NCBI GenBank assembly: GCA_964020085.1
Contig: OZ026605.1
Location: 26,785,998 to 26,849,997, forward strand
Direction of reading: 5' to 3'
DNA from: Micromussa lordhowensis
Lineage: Eukaryota; Cnidaria; Anthozoa; Scleractinia; Lobophylliidae
DNA length: 64,000 bases
Shown: piece after piece, positions 11,801-22,649 of the stretch
Position numbering within the stretch: position 1 is the stretch's first letter
Layout: every line of letters begins with the position of its first letter
Made by a program: the position numbers and the translations under genes
Notes under the pieces: model-generated
Told to the model about the DNA's origin: nothing
Databases searched by the model: none
The model's input: only the letters and a program-made list of their open reading frames with translations

Positions 11801-14800
11801 TGGGAGGAGTTACACTTGGAGCAAAGTAAAAACTTGCAGGACCCAGAGGAGGGAGAAATTGATTACTCGCATTGCCAAATATGGAAGAGGCATGTGCTGT
11901 CAAGGACCGCAGAGACGAGTGTGGGCTCATCTAATCAAAGGTTACTTGCCAACATTAATATTAATTAAAGCAATAATACCTGTGTGGGACAGTATTTTTT
12001 GTGCTAGACTGTAGGAAAAAAGAGGGCGACTTTTCATTTATTTTGTCCTTGTACCATTGAAATTAAAGGAAACTAATCTAGAATGCCACAAAGCACTGGC
12101 AGGAGCTGCATGTAAATTTCGGCCCAATCAAGTACACACCTATACCAAGGGCACACAGCAGGATCTAATCTTTGACGAAGATTGGCACCAGTCAGTCCTG
12201 AGCAAGGCATGTAATGAACATCTGTGAAACAACAGCCAAAAAAACAAAGTAAGATCAATCTAATAAGCTTTCCTTCCCAAACCAAATATTCCAATCATGC
12301 ATCCATTACTGTACAGGAAGATAAAATCCAAAACAAGGTACACGAAAATTGCACATTTTGACACAACAGAGAAGGAATGTTACTACAAAAGATCTACCAA
12401 ATCCATTCTTGTGACCACCCTCAGAAGCAATGAGCTATCCTCAACATAAGTCCTCAAAACTGAGATTTCAGAAAAAAATTGTAATTTTATTTAACAGTCT
12501 TGTAAACAGCCATGACCACAGGAATCAAATGTTACCTGTCTTTGGGTTAAAGCCACTTTTCTTTAAGAAAGGAGTCAGTTTTACTCGGATTTCTTCATAC
12601 CTTTAAGATGTAAAAACAACAGTTTACTTTATGAAGATTTCTGATGTTGCAGGTCAAAATGAAATTCAATTTTAACCTAGTTTGATTTCCAATTTCCTTT
12701 GTCTTCTAACCCTAATTATTCATGATCCATGAATAATCAGGGTTAAGAACAAATGTATTTCATTTTAACCTGAATTTCATTTTGACCTGCCACATAGACA
12801 TGGTACTTCCGTTACACCAGGTACATCATTATGTTAATGACGAGTTGCTTGTTAAAGCATTTGACAAGTACCGTTTAAAACACGAGCAGCAGTGTTTTAT
12901 CGGGTTTAAAAACACGAGGCGTAGCCGAGTGTTTTTAAACCCGATAAAACACGTGCTGCGAGTGTTTTGAACAGCTTCAAAAATAGCTTCAAAAATCCGC
13001 GATAACACCTACCTGCGAATTTTTCTATTGTTTCAAAAACCCGAGAAAACACGTGCATGCGAATTCTTCTGCGGCTTCGAAAACCCGAGAAAACGCGTGC
13101 ATTGAGAACAATTGATTGAGATCTTTATATAAAGATCACACGGAGATCTTTATATAAAGATTACGTGTGATCTTTATATAAAGATCATGGTAGTCGTTCT
13201 CATTTTTACCAGGTATAAAGGTTCATGCACGTGATCAATTTGACATCTCTGATAGGCTCATGTGCTTATGAATTATTAATGAGTTTTTGAAGAAAGATTT
13301 AAAGTTTTACCAATTGATGTTTTGTGCATTAAGCATCATTCTCAAGACTGAGATTATCAATGTCAATGTCAATGTAAGAGTTGAGTTTGAACGATTGCAT
13401 TCCAGTATGCATGAAATGTGTAAATGTACTAATAATCAGTGAGAGAACTTTGTGCAGACTGAGTCAGACACCACACTGAGTGATGGTTTTAGTTACTTTT
13501 TGAATAGCATTTTATATATTAAGCAGACGAGTTTAGCACTGAGAATAATGCTTGATGCATCAAAACGTCGACTGACATTACTTTTAATCTTTCATATCAT
13601 GACTCACAAATAAAATGAAAACAAATGCTAGCTGTACCCAGGGGGGAGGAGGAATCCCATAACAAAAAGATGGGATAGCTCTTCAGAAATTTTGAAAAGA
13701 ACCTCTAAGAGGTACCAAGATCCTGTTTTGTGGGCATGACTTGAATACTTTTCACCCCTAAGAGTTACCAATTCCCAAACAACACAGTAACTGACACCTT
13801 CATTATTTTTAATTAATGGTGATAAACAGATGATTGCTTCAAATACCTTGTTCTCATAAAGTTAATTTTCAAATATCTTCTGTCATATTTTTTCGGCTCA
13901 ATACCCTAAAAGGTACTGTGAAAGCTCCTGCTGTGCACCTTTTGAGGCTGAACACTCTAAGAGATACCACAAAAGCTTTTTAACCCCTAAAAGGTACGAT
14001 GAGCACCCCTTCTTTTTTATATGGGAGGCACTTTCCTGGGAGTTCTACTTCTGGTACTCAAATGAAAAAAAAAAAAATACAAAAATGTATTTCTTAACAG
14101 CTTATTGACAAACCATTACTGGTTCTTGAAGATACCAACCTTCCCGCGTCCCATTCTACAGTGGGATCATCCATTTTATTAACGAGGATGACCAAGTGTT
14201 TCACTCCTGCTGTTTTTGCCAACATGGCATGCTCTCTGAAAAACAAGACAGAACCCACACTGATGCTAACATCACAATGCAAAGATGAAAATATCCGCTT
14301 TTCAGAAATCAGACAATCCTCTTAACTTTCAACCACTGGCTTAATGATTATGAAGAAACAAAATACATAGAAAACATTTTTGTGCTACTTTAATACAAAT
14401 CTGTCACAAACAAGAAAAAAAAATTGGATAAAGAAATATTTCTCTTGAAGTAATACTCTGTGCTGGTCTAACCTATTCCTGGATGCCATTAAAACTTTAA
14501 TGCTTGTTTTATATATGCTAAAAGCGACAAACACACTTGAAATGAGTAAGTAAATAAACATGCCAAACAAGAACCCTTTTTTCCTCACCTTGTCTGACCT
14601 CCTCTTTCAAAACCAGTTTCAAATTCTCCTTTCCTGGCAGAGATGACCTTGGAGAGAAGAACACAATCTAAGGACCATACATTGATATCTATCATTCTGC
14701 CCTGTTCAACCTTTAAAGTCAAAAACTAAATGGAAAGGAATGGCCTCTGCTGGGTATGAGTAGCCACAAAATTTTTTTAACATAATTACTCAGTTTCAGA

Positions 14801-17573
14801 GTTCAAGAGTGTCATGAACCCAAGTACATGTTCATAAAAACACTTAATACTCTCACTTATTGTGTTGGCCAAGTCAGTAAGATTCCCACTTAGGATCAGT
14901 GCCTTTCTACAAACAACAACAAAAGGCTAGTCACGTAATTGCATATTTGCCTAAAAATTATAACTAATATGTAGAAAAAAGGCTACTTCATTTGATTTCA
15001 GCATTTTAGATCCAACACCTGCTGGAACTCTGGTGGGTATTTCATTGTGAAATGCTAACTACAATAAATGTTGGCAGTATTCAAAATTGGCCCTCTCAAG
15101 GAAGTAGAACACTATGGGTTTCTCTTATTGTTCTACATCAGGATAGCAACCTACTTCAAATTGTATTGAAAGCACTGACCTAGTTTGTATCAAATAGGCT
15201 ACATGTATTTTAAACAGCATAACATACATGTATACCTACATCTGTAACTAACCAGCATCATACAGGAAAACATACAAGACATGTACATGTATATATCAAT
15301 GAATACTCACCAAAACTCCAAGGTCGGCCTGCGCAGCACCACTTATCATGTTTGGAACAAAGCTCTTGTGTCCTGGTGCATCCAGTAATGTGAAATGCTT
15401 GTTGGGTGTATCAAAGGCAGCTCTTCCCACCTCTACTGTCTTACCCTGAGGAGTGACAGTGATTCAAGAAGATATTAACATTGTATGAATCTTATTTTGA
15501 ACTTTTCAAGCTATTCCTAATCATGGTTAAGGCTACCAATGAGATGTGTTAGCTTCTGCAGGATTGCCACTCATCAGAATCTAAAAAGTTCCTTGAGTTT
15601 TCACTGACCTCTGAACAATTTTCACCGACCATGAATTAGTTTGGCCGATAATAAAAAAACAAGAACCACTGGCTAAAACTACTGTTCTAGCATGCGTTAC
15701 TCAAAGAGTATCAAAATCGATCATTTTAAATGATGCTTTCCTGAAAGAAAAAAAATATTCCCTGATTTTTTAGTGACGTTTCCCTGACCTTGAAAAATTA
15801 TTGTTTTTCCCTGACTTTTCCCTGACTGTGGCAACCCTGTTCTGCCTGAGTGTGAAATTTTATGTTAAGTATAATACAACTCAGAACTATGACATAACTA
15901 GCTGACAATGAAATATGATAAGCCCACAGTTAATGACGACAAAGTTTCACTGTGAGATCAACCTGTTAAAAGCCCCTGAATGTATCCTTGAATGTTTGAA
16001 TGCTGACATGGACAATGTTTGATAGTATTCACCATAAAGTTAGAGTTGGTAGAGCCCCAGTTGGTAGAGTACTGCACCAGTATCGCAGAGTTCATGGGTT
16101 TGAATCCCGTTCAGGCCTGAATTTTTTTCAGGCTTTAATTTCACAACTGCTTAAGTTGTGTGTATAACTGCAATGATCAATCATGTCTTCACATCTTTCT
16201 CCGCAGTTCAAATATATGATCTTTCATATATTCACTTGCATTCACCATGAAGTTAATTCACATCCAACTAACGTGATATTTGGGACAATATAAAATGTCA
16301 TTTACATTGTTTAGAAAGCTAAGAACAGCGCTATTCCAAAAATTAATGGGATACCAGTGTCTGAGCACTAAACATGGAAAGAGTGACAGTGGTTGTACCT
16401 TATCTCTTTCTTCTTGATTTGTGTCCAAGGCCCATGATAAATACCTAGCAAAAATAATAACTGGTTTAACAAATAATAACTATAATATTGATGACAATGA
16501 CAATGACAATGATGATAACTATGCATGTACATGTAATAACTAATAAAAAGTATCGATAGACTGGTTTTCAATCGAGTGTCATAAAACTAAAACCAAAGTA
16601 ATCACTCTAGCCAATCACAAAGGGCACAGATAATACAGTCAACCAATCAAAACTCGAAGTAATAACACGTAGCTGAAGCAAAGTGTGGGAAAACCAGGGT
16701 GAACGAGTTACGATCGGTTTGGTTTTACTTCTGATTGTATGAAAAAAGTGGCGCAAGTTTTTTTGAGCCAATTGTGAAGCATAGTGATACAAAACTAATT
16801 ACTTTTCGACACTCCAATGGAAACCACTTTAACACAAATTATTGAACAGTATAAGAAAATAGGAATGAACAAATAATTCTGAAATGGCATTGTCAAACTA
16901 TTTCCCAACACTGTTTGTTTAGAAAACATGGAATGTTAAGATGCATCAACCACCACACTAAAGAAAAACTTACTCTTTTAATATAAAATTATGCACTGGG
17001 CACCCAGGATTTCAATAGGAACCTTTCAGCTCCTCATAAGTTTTCTTAGACCACTGCCTTGAGTTTCAACAATAATAACTGTCATTACTACAACACCAAG
17101 AAACCAACCATGTTTCTCTGTTTTTCTCTTTTGCTTCTCTTTCATACTTTTCAAGTGTTCTTTTGTCGACCTGTCCTGTCAGATACCTACAAGTGCCAAA
17201 AATTTCTTTGTTAAAGAAAAACAAAGTAAAATTATCACATGTTTAACTTATTCAAATGTCATCCTGGTCTCTATCTGTTGTTCAGTATCCCTATTAGTTG
17301 ATTAATTCAAAACCTGACTTACATCACATGACCACCAATCGTTGATTTTCCAGCATCTGAAATAAGTGAAATTGCATTCATTTTACAATGCTGCTTACAT
17401 GAATTTTGAGTACATGTATACAATATAAAGGTATAGGCTACATTAATACTAGTTATGCAACACTTTTGAGTGGTATTCGGTGGGATATCCCACGAGTCAC
17501 TAAAGTTTTCTCGGTATACACAAGTGTGTGTACTGAACGAATTCAAGTGACAAGTGGGATAATCTGCAGCATA

Positions 17574-17604
<31 letters not shown>

Positions 17605-20600
17605 TTGCATATCGATTTTATATACCATACCATGGAAAATACAGTGGCCAACACAATCAATGCAACATACCACAGCACATGGTGGGAAAGTTGGATGACT
17701 ATAATAGTGTGGAATACACAACAGCTTTCCTGTATTCTGATTGACTGTATTTTCTATGGCATGGTATAAAAGGGTGGTCCTATAGGGTATAGGGCACAGC
17801 ACAATAAAGTGCAGTGTAGTACACTATTTAAACCAAAATGTAAAGTTCTTGATGAGCGACAACAAACTTCTCAATTTTTCTAATTATTATTATTGATGCC
17901 TGACTAAGATAAAATCATAATTCATATCAAAGCTCTTACCAACATGACCAATAAATATAATGTTCACGTGTTCTCTTTTGTCCTCAGCTTCTTCTTCTTC
18001 AACGTCTTTCTTGGCACTTTTCTTCACTGGCTTCACCTCCTCCTCTTCCTCCATTTCAGCTTCTTCTGCTTCCTTGTTTTCTAGAGTAATAATATATATA
18101 CATGAAGTCAATCTATCATTGATTAGGATGTAGAGAATACAGCTGACATGCATGTTCAGGGATGTAGCTTAAGGCCTTCACCAGCTGAAACAGAGCTTTT
18201 CACTGGCTGAAAGGGCTAGATACCAAGTAAAATCATCACATGTTCTGCAGAGTAATCAAAGCCTTCTGTTTCATCTGAATTTAACAACAACAATAATTAT
18301 TACATGTAGGTTATTTCCTACAAGTATTTAATATTACATTTCTCCCCAACCTAATTCCCAGCATATCTCTTCTTCCTACCATGCTCTAGAAGGCAGGAAT
18401 TGAAGAAGAAGAACAAATTGTTTTTCACCTTCTTCCTCCATATTTGTGTCTTCTTTCATAGCTTCTCTATCTTCACCTGCTTTGAAAAAATAAAGGGTGG
18501 GATATGTTATGTTGATTGCTAGCCAGGTAATGTAGATAAAAATTCAACAACAAGCCTTGGTGTTATAATAATTATTATTAAAAGTTGTTTTGTTGCGCTA
18601 TTTTCAGGAAGTCTTATTATCAGTAAGTTTCAAAAATGTTTGGTGCCGCATCTTAGAAGAAATGTTATGTCTGAAACATTTTAGCTGCATTAAAGAATAC
18701 CGGTATATTATGGCTTTTTTAGAAAAAATAAAGAAACACAACAATATAAAACACAAAACAAGTTCTATGATACATTGCTACATGTAAATAAATATCACAA
18801 GTCCCTGAGCATACAAACTCTCTAAGAGGAGGTTTACAGTAAATTAGATAAAAAAATATTTGTTGTTAGAGAGCTAAGACTAAAAGAAAGCCCATGGGCT
18901 TTTAATTCACTAAAGGATGATCCCATCTCAGATTGTCATAAATGATTTACTAAGGGAGCTCATTTACAATAATTGAAAATGAGCTCCCTTAGTAAGTTGC
19001 TCGATCTGAGAAACAGTGATTGTTTTTGGTTATCTAGTGAGCTACATGTAATAAATATTTGTACAAATCAAGTTATTATTGTTGTTGAGAAGTCAGGGAG
19101 GGGAGACTTTTTTTATTCCAAGAGTTAACTGTGCCTTGTAATAAAATGCAAACTCTGAGGATCAAAACCTAACTAATGCTTGCGTTTTTTGGTTACCGGT
19201 CATTAATTAACTTCTGGTTGAAGGCTAACCAGCTAGGGGCTAATCGACTTGGGGGTAAAACGACCAGTAACCGCATTTTTGCCTATCATCAGTCATAGTT
19301 ACAATGACCACCCACAACCCTTGACAAAAAGAAGCAATCAAAATCTACCAATCACAATCCGCAGACATGACCTTTGAAAAGTGTTGAAGTAAACCTCTGT
19401 TTCCTGAGAAGTCTGCTAAGATGATTGACAGCAGCAAAACACGAAACCGTTGATTGAGCAGAATCTGCATGTCATTGAAAGGTGCAGCAAACTAATCACC
19501 CTCAGGTTAACGTCTGGCAAACCAAAATACCATAAACTGCCGCTTGTAAGCCCTGGGCTTTTAGATGTGCTTATAGACGGAGGAGCTTATATCCGAGAGG
19601 ACTTGTAGAAGTCACTAACAACAGGTCTTCTCAGAACTACCCTTACCCAGACGATCACACTATACAAACCACTGATACTCCTGGGTTCAAACCATTTACT
19701 AAAGAACTGTTTCAAAACGAGCTATAGCTGCACATGTTGATCAAAATAGATTTTTCATCAGTTGGTAATTAAGCTTTAAAACAACATAATAAAACAAATA
19801 CTAAATAAGGAAAGCTAGAGGGGGGCTCATATCTGGATGGGCTTAGAACCAGAGGTATGTTCTGGTTTACAAGTAGATGAATCTATACCCAGGGGGTGGG
19901 CTTATAAGCAGGCGGGCATATAAGCAGCAGTTTACAATTACGGTATCAACATTCATGTATCAGATGAGCAAATAATTAATAGATTCAGCAAACATTTGCC
20001 TGCCTACCCTCTATGATCATTTGATGTTCATCTTTTTCAGTAATTTCTGACTCTACATCGCCATTTGTAGATGGTCTAGCTGTAATAAATTAAGCCTTAA
20101 TCCATTAATCATTATCTTAAAAGAGGGCACTGAACATAGTTAGCAAACAAATGGCCACATTTACAATGTAAAATGTAAGAGCTACAAAGTTAGAGGGGTT
20201 ACTGAAGTGCATATCTTTTACATCCCGTGTCTACAGATCAAGTCTATAGTAAAGCTCGTAGACAAAGAGAAGGTTTCATTATGTAAGCTTTCATCTGATA
20301 TTCCAGTTGGGCCAATAATTATAAGCCTAGGCTAACATGGTTCAGGATCGTGGCGGTATAAAAATCTAAAACAAAGTCAACAAAACAACCCCAGATCTTC
20401 AATACTTTTCACCACAAAAACGCTGATGGGACGAACATTAAGAAAAACAAGAAATCCTTACCATCAGATGCCGCAGTTTTAAGAAATGAAGGAACAAATG
20501 CAGGGGCATTTACGTTTGGAATGAAAGGTTTTGCGTTAACATTGAGTGAATGCAGTCGCGCGTTCAGATCACTTGTATCTTCATTCGTTTCCCCTGGGCC

Positions 20601-20660
20601 AGGATCATCTAAGGAATCCCATGAATCTGGTGCGTTTGCGTCTGAATTATTAGGATCCAT
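5844..20660 (-). CDS. GSPT1: Eukaryotic peptide chain release factor GTP-binding subunit eRF3 (GSPT1-like), 19 exons, 568 aa
   Basis: eRF3 binds eRF1 in the cytosol and uses GTP hydrolysis to drive release of the finished peptide at stop codons. Exons, from the 5' end: 20462-20660, 20008-20079, 18429-18476, 17940-18080, 17323-17356, 17109-17186, 16399-16444, 15311-15445, 14589-14647, 14140-14235, 12536-12600, 12140-12221, 10820-10913, 9700-9780, 8905-9006, 8245-8316, 7669-7758, 6664-6832, 5844-5887. All phases join with GT/AG, giving 1707 nt. Residues 39-58 hold two overlapping PAM2 motifs ([19 protein letters not shown]) that in the family bind poly(A)-binding protein; an acidic linker follows. 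The GTPase has GHVDAGKST (151-159, split by an intron after GHV), DAPGHK (228-233) and NKMD (290-293), then SGLTGANL. The C-terminus [26 protein letters not shown] fits eRF3 and not the paralogue HBS1L. Length falls in the family range (about 500-640 aa). The start is the first ATG in a frame matching known eRF3 N-termini (MDP...DSWDSLDD). Confidence 0.95.
6036..6066. repeat. Small hairpin in the last eRF3 intron
   Basis: AACTCCGACTAT and its exact reverse complement flank a short loop. A further partial copy (CTCCGACTATTG) lies just to the left. Confidence 0.5.
6188..6302. mobile_element. MITE, AACAATTATTCCA family, copy 1
   Basis: AACAATTATTCCATTCGCCC at the left is mirrored by GGGCTCATGGAATAATTGTT at the right. 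GTTGGATATGAAGTGATTA and its complement lie inside, around a GCGCTACGCGC centre. The same element occurs at 30588-30704. Confidence 0.75.
6397..6542. repeat. Inverted-repeat element, GGTCGTTTAGCCCCC family
   Basis: The left part TTGGTCGTTTAGCCCCCA is mirrored by GGGGGCTAAACGACTGGTAA at the right. A related copy is at 19181-19280. It lies in an eRF3 intron. Confidence 0.55.
6905..7116. mobile_element. MITE with ends GGGGCCCGTTTCTCGAA
   Basis: GGGGCCCGTTTCTCGAAAG at 6905 is mirrored by TTCGAGAAACGGGCCCC ending at 7116, with GAAAGTTTTCGGGCCCG and a complementary block inside. No coding capacity. A TSD is not clear. Confidence 0.7.
7897..8080 (+). mobile_element. tRNA-Ser-derived SINE (tRNA-like head plus tail)
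   Basis: GGCAGCCTGGCCAAGTGGTT resembles the A box and D arm of a serine tRNA. CCGGACTTGAAATCCGG is a good anticodon stem-loop with TGA anticodon. GGTTGCGAGTTCAAGC is B-box-like. The acceptor stem pairs only partly (GGCAG with CTGCC, then mismatches). Non-tRNA sequence continues downstream (ATTGGGATTTTTAACC, AAATCCCACTGGGGAGGGG). It therefore looks like a retroposed SINE rather than a working tRNA gene. It lies in an eRF3 intron, on the opposite strand. Confidence 0.6.
8595..8832. repeat. Diverged copy of the TTAAAGGRGC element
   Basis: The left end AAGGAGCTATAAAGG and right end GCTCCTTTAA are inverted. The interior shares TTTATCATCATCTCTTTGGTG and GGTTTCCTTCAATTTA-type blocks, in reverse, with the element at 40129-40365. 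Confidence 0.5.
9907..10113. mobile_element. MITE of the TAGCCTGCGTAGC family
   Basis: TAGCCTGTGTAGCTGG at the left is mirrored by CCAGCTACGCAGGCTG at the right. The flanks TTTGTGTGA (9898-9906) and TTTGCGTGA (10114-10122) match at 8 of 9 bases, consistent with an aged 9-bp TSD. It lies in the eRF3 intron between the exons at 9700 and 10820. Confidence 0.7.
12873..12971. mobile_element. Inverted-repeat MITE rich in AAAACACG
   Basis: GTTTAAAACACGAGCAGC and GTGTTTTATCGGGTTTAAAA on the left arm are mirrored on the right by CCCGATAAAACACGTGCTGC and GAGTGTTTTGAAC. The centre is GAGGCGTAGCCGAG. Further degenerate AAAACCCGAGAAAACACG units follow to about 13100. Confidence 0.65.
13110..13187. repeat. 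Three palindromes GATCTTTATATAAAGATC
   Basis: Three copies of the self-complementary 18-mer (the middle one ends in ATT) are spaced about 24-28 bases apart, with CACACGGA and ACGTGT linkers that are partly complementary. They are intronic in the eRF3 gene. Confidence 0.75.
13640..14045. repeat. Dispersed repeat with ACCCCTAAGAGGTACC units
   Basis: Several diverged units of the form CCCTAAAAGGTAC / CACTCTAAGAGATACCAC are spread over about 400 bp. A second copy with the same order of blocks is at 57960-58260. No coding capacity. Confidence 0.55.
16048..16235 (+). mobile_element. tRNA-derived SINE
   Basis: AGTTGGTAGAGTACTGCACC matches a pol III A box and GGGTTTGAATCCC the B box. A non-tRNA body follows (CAGGCCTGAATTTTTTTCAGG, TTTCACAACTGCTTAAGTTG). 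A fragment of the same family is at 46715-46800. It lies in an eRF3 intron. Confidence 0.65.
17577..17606. repeat. (GA)n microsatellite
   Basis: Uninterrupted AG dinucleotides over about 30 bases in an eRF3 intron. Confidence 0.9.
18946..18996. repeat. Inverted repeat around TTACTAAGGGAGCTCATTT
   Basis: TTACTAAGGGAGCTCATTT is followed after about 10 bases by its near-exact reverse complement. Intronic. Confidence 0.65.
19181..19280. repeat. Second copy of the GGTCGTTTAGCCCCC element (diverged)
   Basis: TGCGTTTTTTGGTTACCGGT at the left is mirrored by ACCAGTAACCGCATTTTTGC at the right. The inner text GCTAGGGGCTAATCGACTTG is shared with 6397-6542. Confidence 0.55.
19530..19945. repeat. Dispersed element with ends CCGCTTATAAGCC / ATAAGCGGCAGTTTA
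   Basis: The left end AACTGCCGCTTGTAAGCC is mirrored at the right by GGGCATATAAGCAGCAGTTT. Inner blocks (GAGCTATAGCTGCACAT, GGTAATTAAGCTTTA, AGCTAGAGGGGGGCT) recur at 50815-51060 in a myosin intron. No coding capacity. Confidence 0.6.
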
Positions 20661-20774
20661 CCCTTGATCGTGGTTGTTTGAAGAATTTTTGATAGTTTGG
20701 GACTGTAATATTTTTTTCTCCGATGACCCACGAGAAATGGTGCAATTTCCACGCCGGCTAGTGCGGCATTGAGC

Positions 20775-21093
20775 CACACAGCGGTCAAACGTGGCGCGCG
20801 TGCGCAGTTCTCCCCAAAATTTCGCTTGAGAAAGTCTTAAATTTTCGAAAATTTTCGCTTTCAAGCCCAAAGTTAAGACAGTCGCTGAAAAGTTAAGCTT
20901 TAAACTTCGCATATGACCAGGACATTTAGTGATGGACATCCTAAAGTCCTCCCAGCTTGTAATTTTCTCTCACAGTACTATTTTTATAACATTTTCCTAC
21001 AGAAGTCTTGCAGGTTTTCTCTTCAAACTCTTACGAAGTTCGAGGCGGCGAAAACCGGAAGTGGCGTGGATTTTTGCGTTTGACCGCTGTGTG
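20775..21093. mobile_element. 319-bp MITE, copy 1 of an inverted pair, upstream of eRF3
   Basis: The ends are CACACAGCGGTCAAACG and its reverse complement (17-bp TIR). The element is flanked by GCATTGAGC at 20766-20774 and 21094-21102. Positions 20775-21093 are reverse-complementary to the next copy. It starts 115 bases upstream of the eRF3 ATG, so it falls in the eRF3 5' UTR or promoter. A 9-bp (or 8-bp) TSD suggests a Mutator-like or hAT-like origin; the superfamily is inference. Confidence 0.8.
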
Positions 21094-21102
21094 GCATTGA
21101 GC

Positions 21103-21421
21103 ACACACAGCGGTCAAACGCAAAAATCCACGCCACTTCCGGTTTTCGCCGCCTCGAACTTCGTAAGAGTTTGAAGAGAAAACCTGCAAGACTTCTGTAG
21201 GAAAATGTTATAAAAATAGTACTGTGAGAGAAAATTACAAGCTGGGAGGACTTTAGGATGTCCATCACTAAATGTCCTGGTCATATGCGAAGTTTAAAGC
21301 TTAACTTTTCAGCGACTGTCTTAACTTTGGGCTTGAAAGCGAAAATTTTCGAAAATTTAAGACTTTCTCAAGCGAAATTTTGGGGAGAACTGCGCACGCG
21401 CGCCACGTTTGACCGCTGTGT
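21103..21421. mobile_element. 319-bp MITE, copy 2, inverted relative to copy 1
   Basis: It has the same length as copy 1, and the long stretches compared are identical in reverse orientation. A third GCATTGAGC follows at 21422-21430, so the order is TSD, element, TSD, inverted element, TSD. Together they form a palindrome of about 650 bp whose centre is the middle TSD. The open frames of 81 codons at 20929-21174 and 21023-21268 are mirror images of each other and are not genes. Confidence 0.8.
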
Positions 21422-21664
21422 GCATTGAGCATGCTTTCACTGAACCGCTGACAGGTCCTGTTGAACAGACGGCTCACGAGCTAATGCAGCTGGTAGAGCG
21501 GGGAGCGGGGGCGGGGGAGGGATGGGGGCGTTGGTCAGCACCAAGAATCGCGACTGCTAAGCTGGTCCAGCACCGGAAGTCCGCGATTCACAAGTCTGAT
21601 TGGCTGAGAGTGCTGACCAAAAGAAGCTCGTCTTCACTTTCAAGTGCGACACGGTTGAAAAGTA

Positions 21665-22026
21665 CAGTGAAACCTGTATTAAGGGTCTATTAAGGACACC
21701 TCTGTTAAGCGGACGCGGACACCAATATTAAGCCATTTTGTTGCACAAAGCAATAAGCGGACACTTAAAGGGCTTCTTACTTCTAAAAGCTCAGATCAGA
21801 CACCGTTAACATTGTTTAGCGATGTCGCTTTAAATCTCAGTAGATTATTCCAGATTGATGCATTGACTGTCTGGACATTATGCTAAGAGCAGTCTTCGAT
21901 CTTACACCGTGCTACAAAAGGGTTAATAATTAACTATTGTTGCTGAACCTGCTTAGAGCGGACACCCTGTATTAAGCGGACACCAGTGAGGGTCCCAACG
22001 GTGTCAGCTTAATACAGGTTTCACTG
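21665..22026. mobile_element. Tc1/mariner (pogo/Tigger-like) MITE with TA target duplication
   Basis: CAGTGAAACCTGTATTAAG at the left is mirrored by CTTAATACAGGTTTCACTG at the right. TA dinucleotides stand immediately outside both ends. Subterminal GCGGACACC units recur inside. No transposase. CAGTG-start ends with TA are typical of pogo/Tigger-type elements. Confidence 0.8.
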
Positions 22027-22328
22027 TACGCAAATGGAAAGAAGAAGTAAGATGTAATCAGGAGCCCATCACTAGGAGCATGCAAATACCCCATATTACT
22101 ATTTTTAGCTTGAATTTACCCCGAATTCAGATCCCCGCAAGAACCTCATTGACCAATCACAAGCACAAAATTGATTTTGAACTGACATCATCATTTCACT
22201 GGAAGATTAAAAAGAAAAACGTTTTTTCCCTTACCGATGCGCGCTCATGTAGACCAGAACCGACCTATTTCGCGGGAAAAGAAGCCTTAAAATAGACCGG
22301 TCTGAAAGTATACCGTGACTGACATAAA

Positions 22329-22649
22329 GTGCTTTCCATTATGCCAAAGATTCCGAAAATTTCGGTCGGAATTCAAATGGAAAGGTCCGTTTCGGTATCT
22401 TCCGACCGGAATATTCGGGATCAGCTCTGCAGGTGGTCCACTTCTTTCGGTCGGAATATTCCGACCGAAATTCGTCGTTCATTTTTAACAAACCGGTTCT
22501 TTGCCCTAATTAGGGAATTCGGATAAGGAATGAAAAATGGTAAGAGCCATTCCAATTGGTTGGCCAGGTGTAATCGGAAAATGTCGTTTCATTTTCCTCG
22601 GGTATTCCCACTGATCTCTGACCGGTCGGTTTGGCATAATGGAAAGCAC
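22329..22649. mobile_element. MITE with 20-bp ends GTGCTTTCCATTATGCCAAA
   Basis: The left 20 bases are mirrored exactly at 22630-22649. The interior is rich in TTCCGACC and GGAATATTCC self-complementary blocks. A TSD is not obvious. Intergenic between eRF3 and the EXS gene. Confidence 0.75.

Noticed and set aside
5844..20660. HBS1L (paralogue of eRF3) as the identity of this gene
   Set aside because: The N-terminal PAM2 motifs and the C-terminal [12 protein letters not shown] and GKTIAIGK match eRF3; HBS1L differs at these sites.
20929..21268. Two 81-codon frames on opposite strands with the same protein sequence
   Set aside because: They are the mirror images of the inverted MITE pair and carry no protein features.
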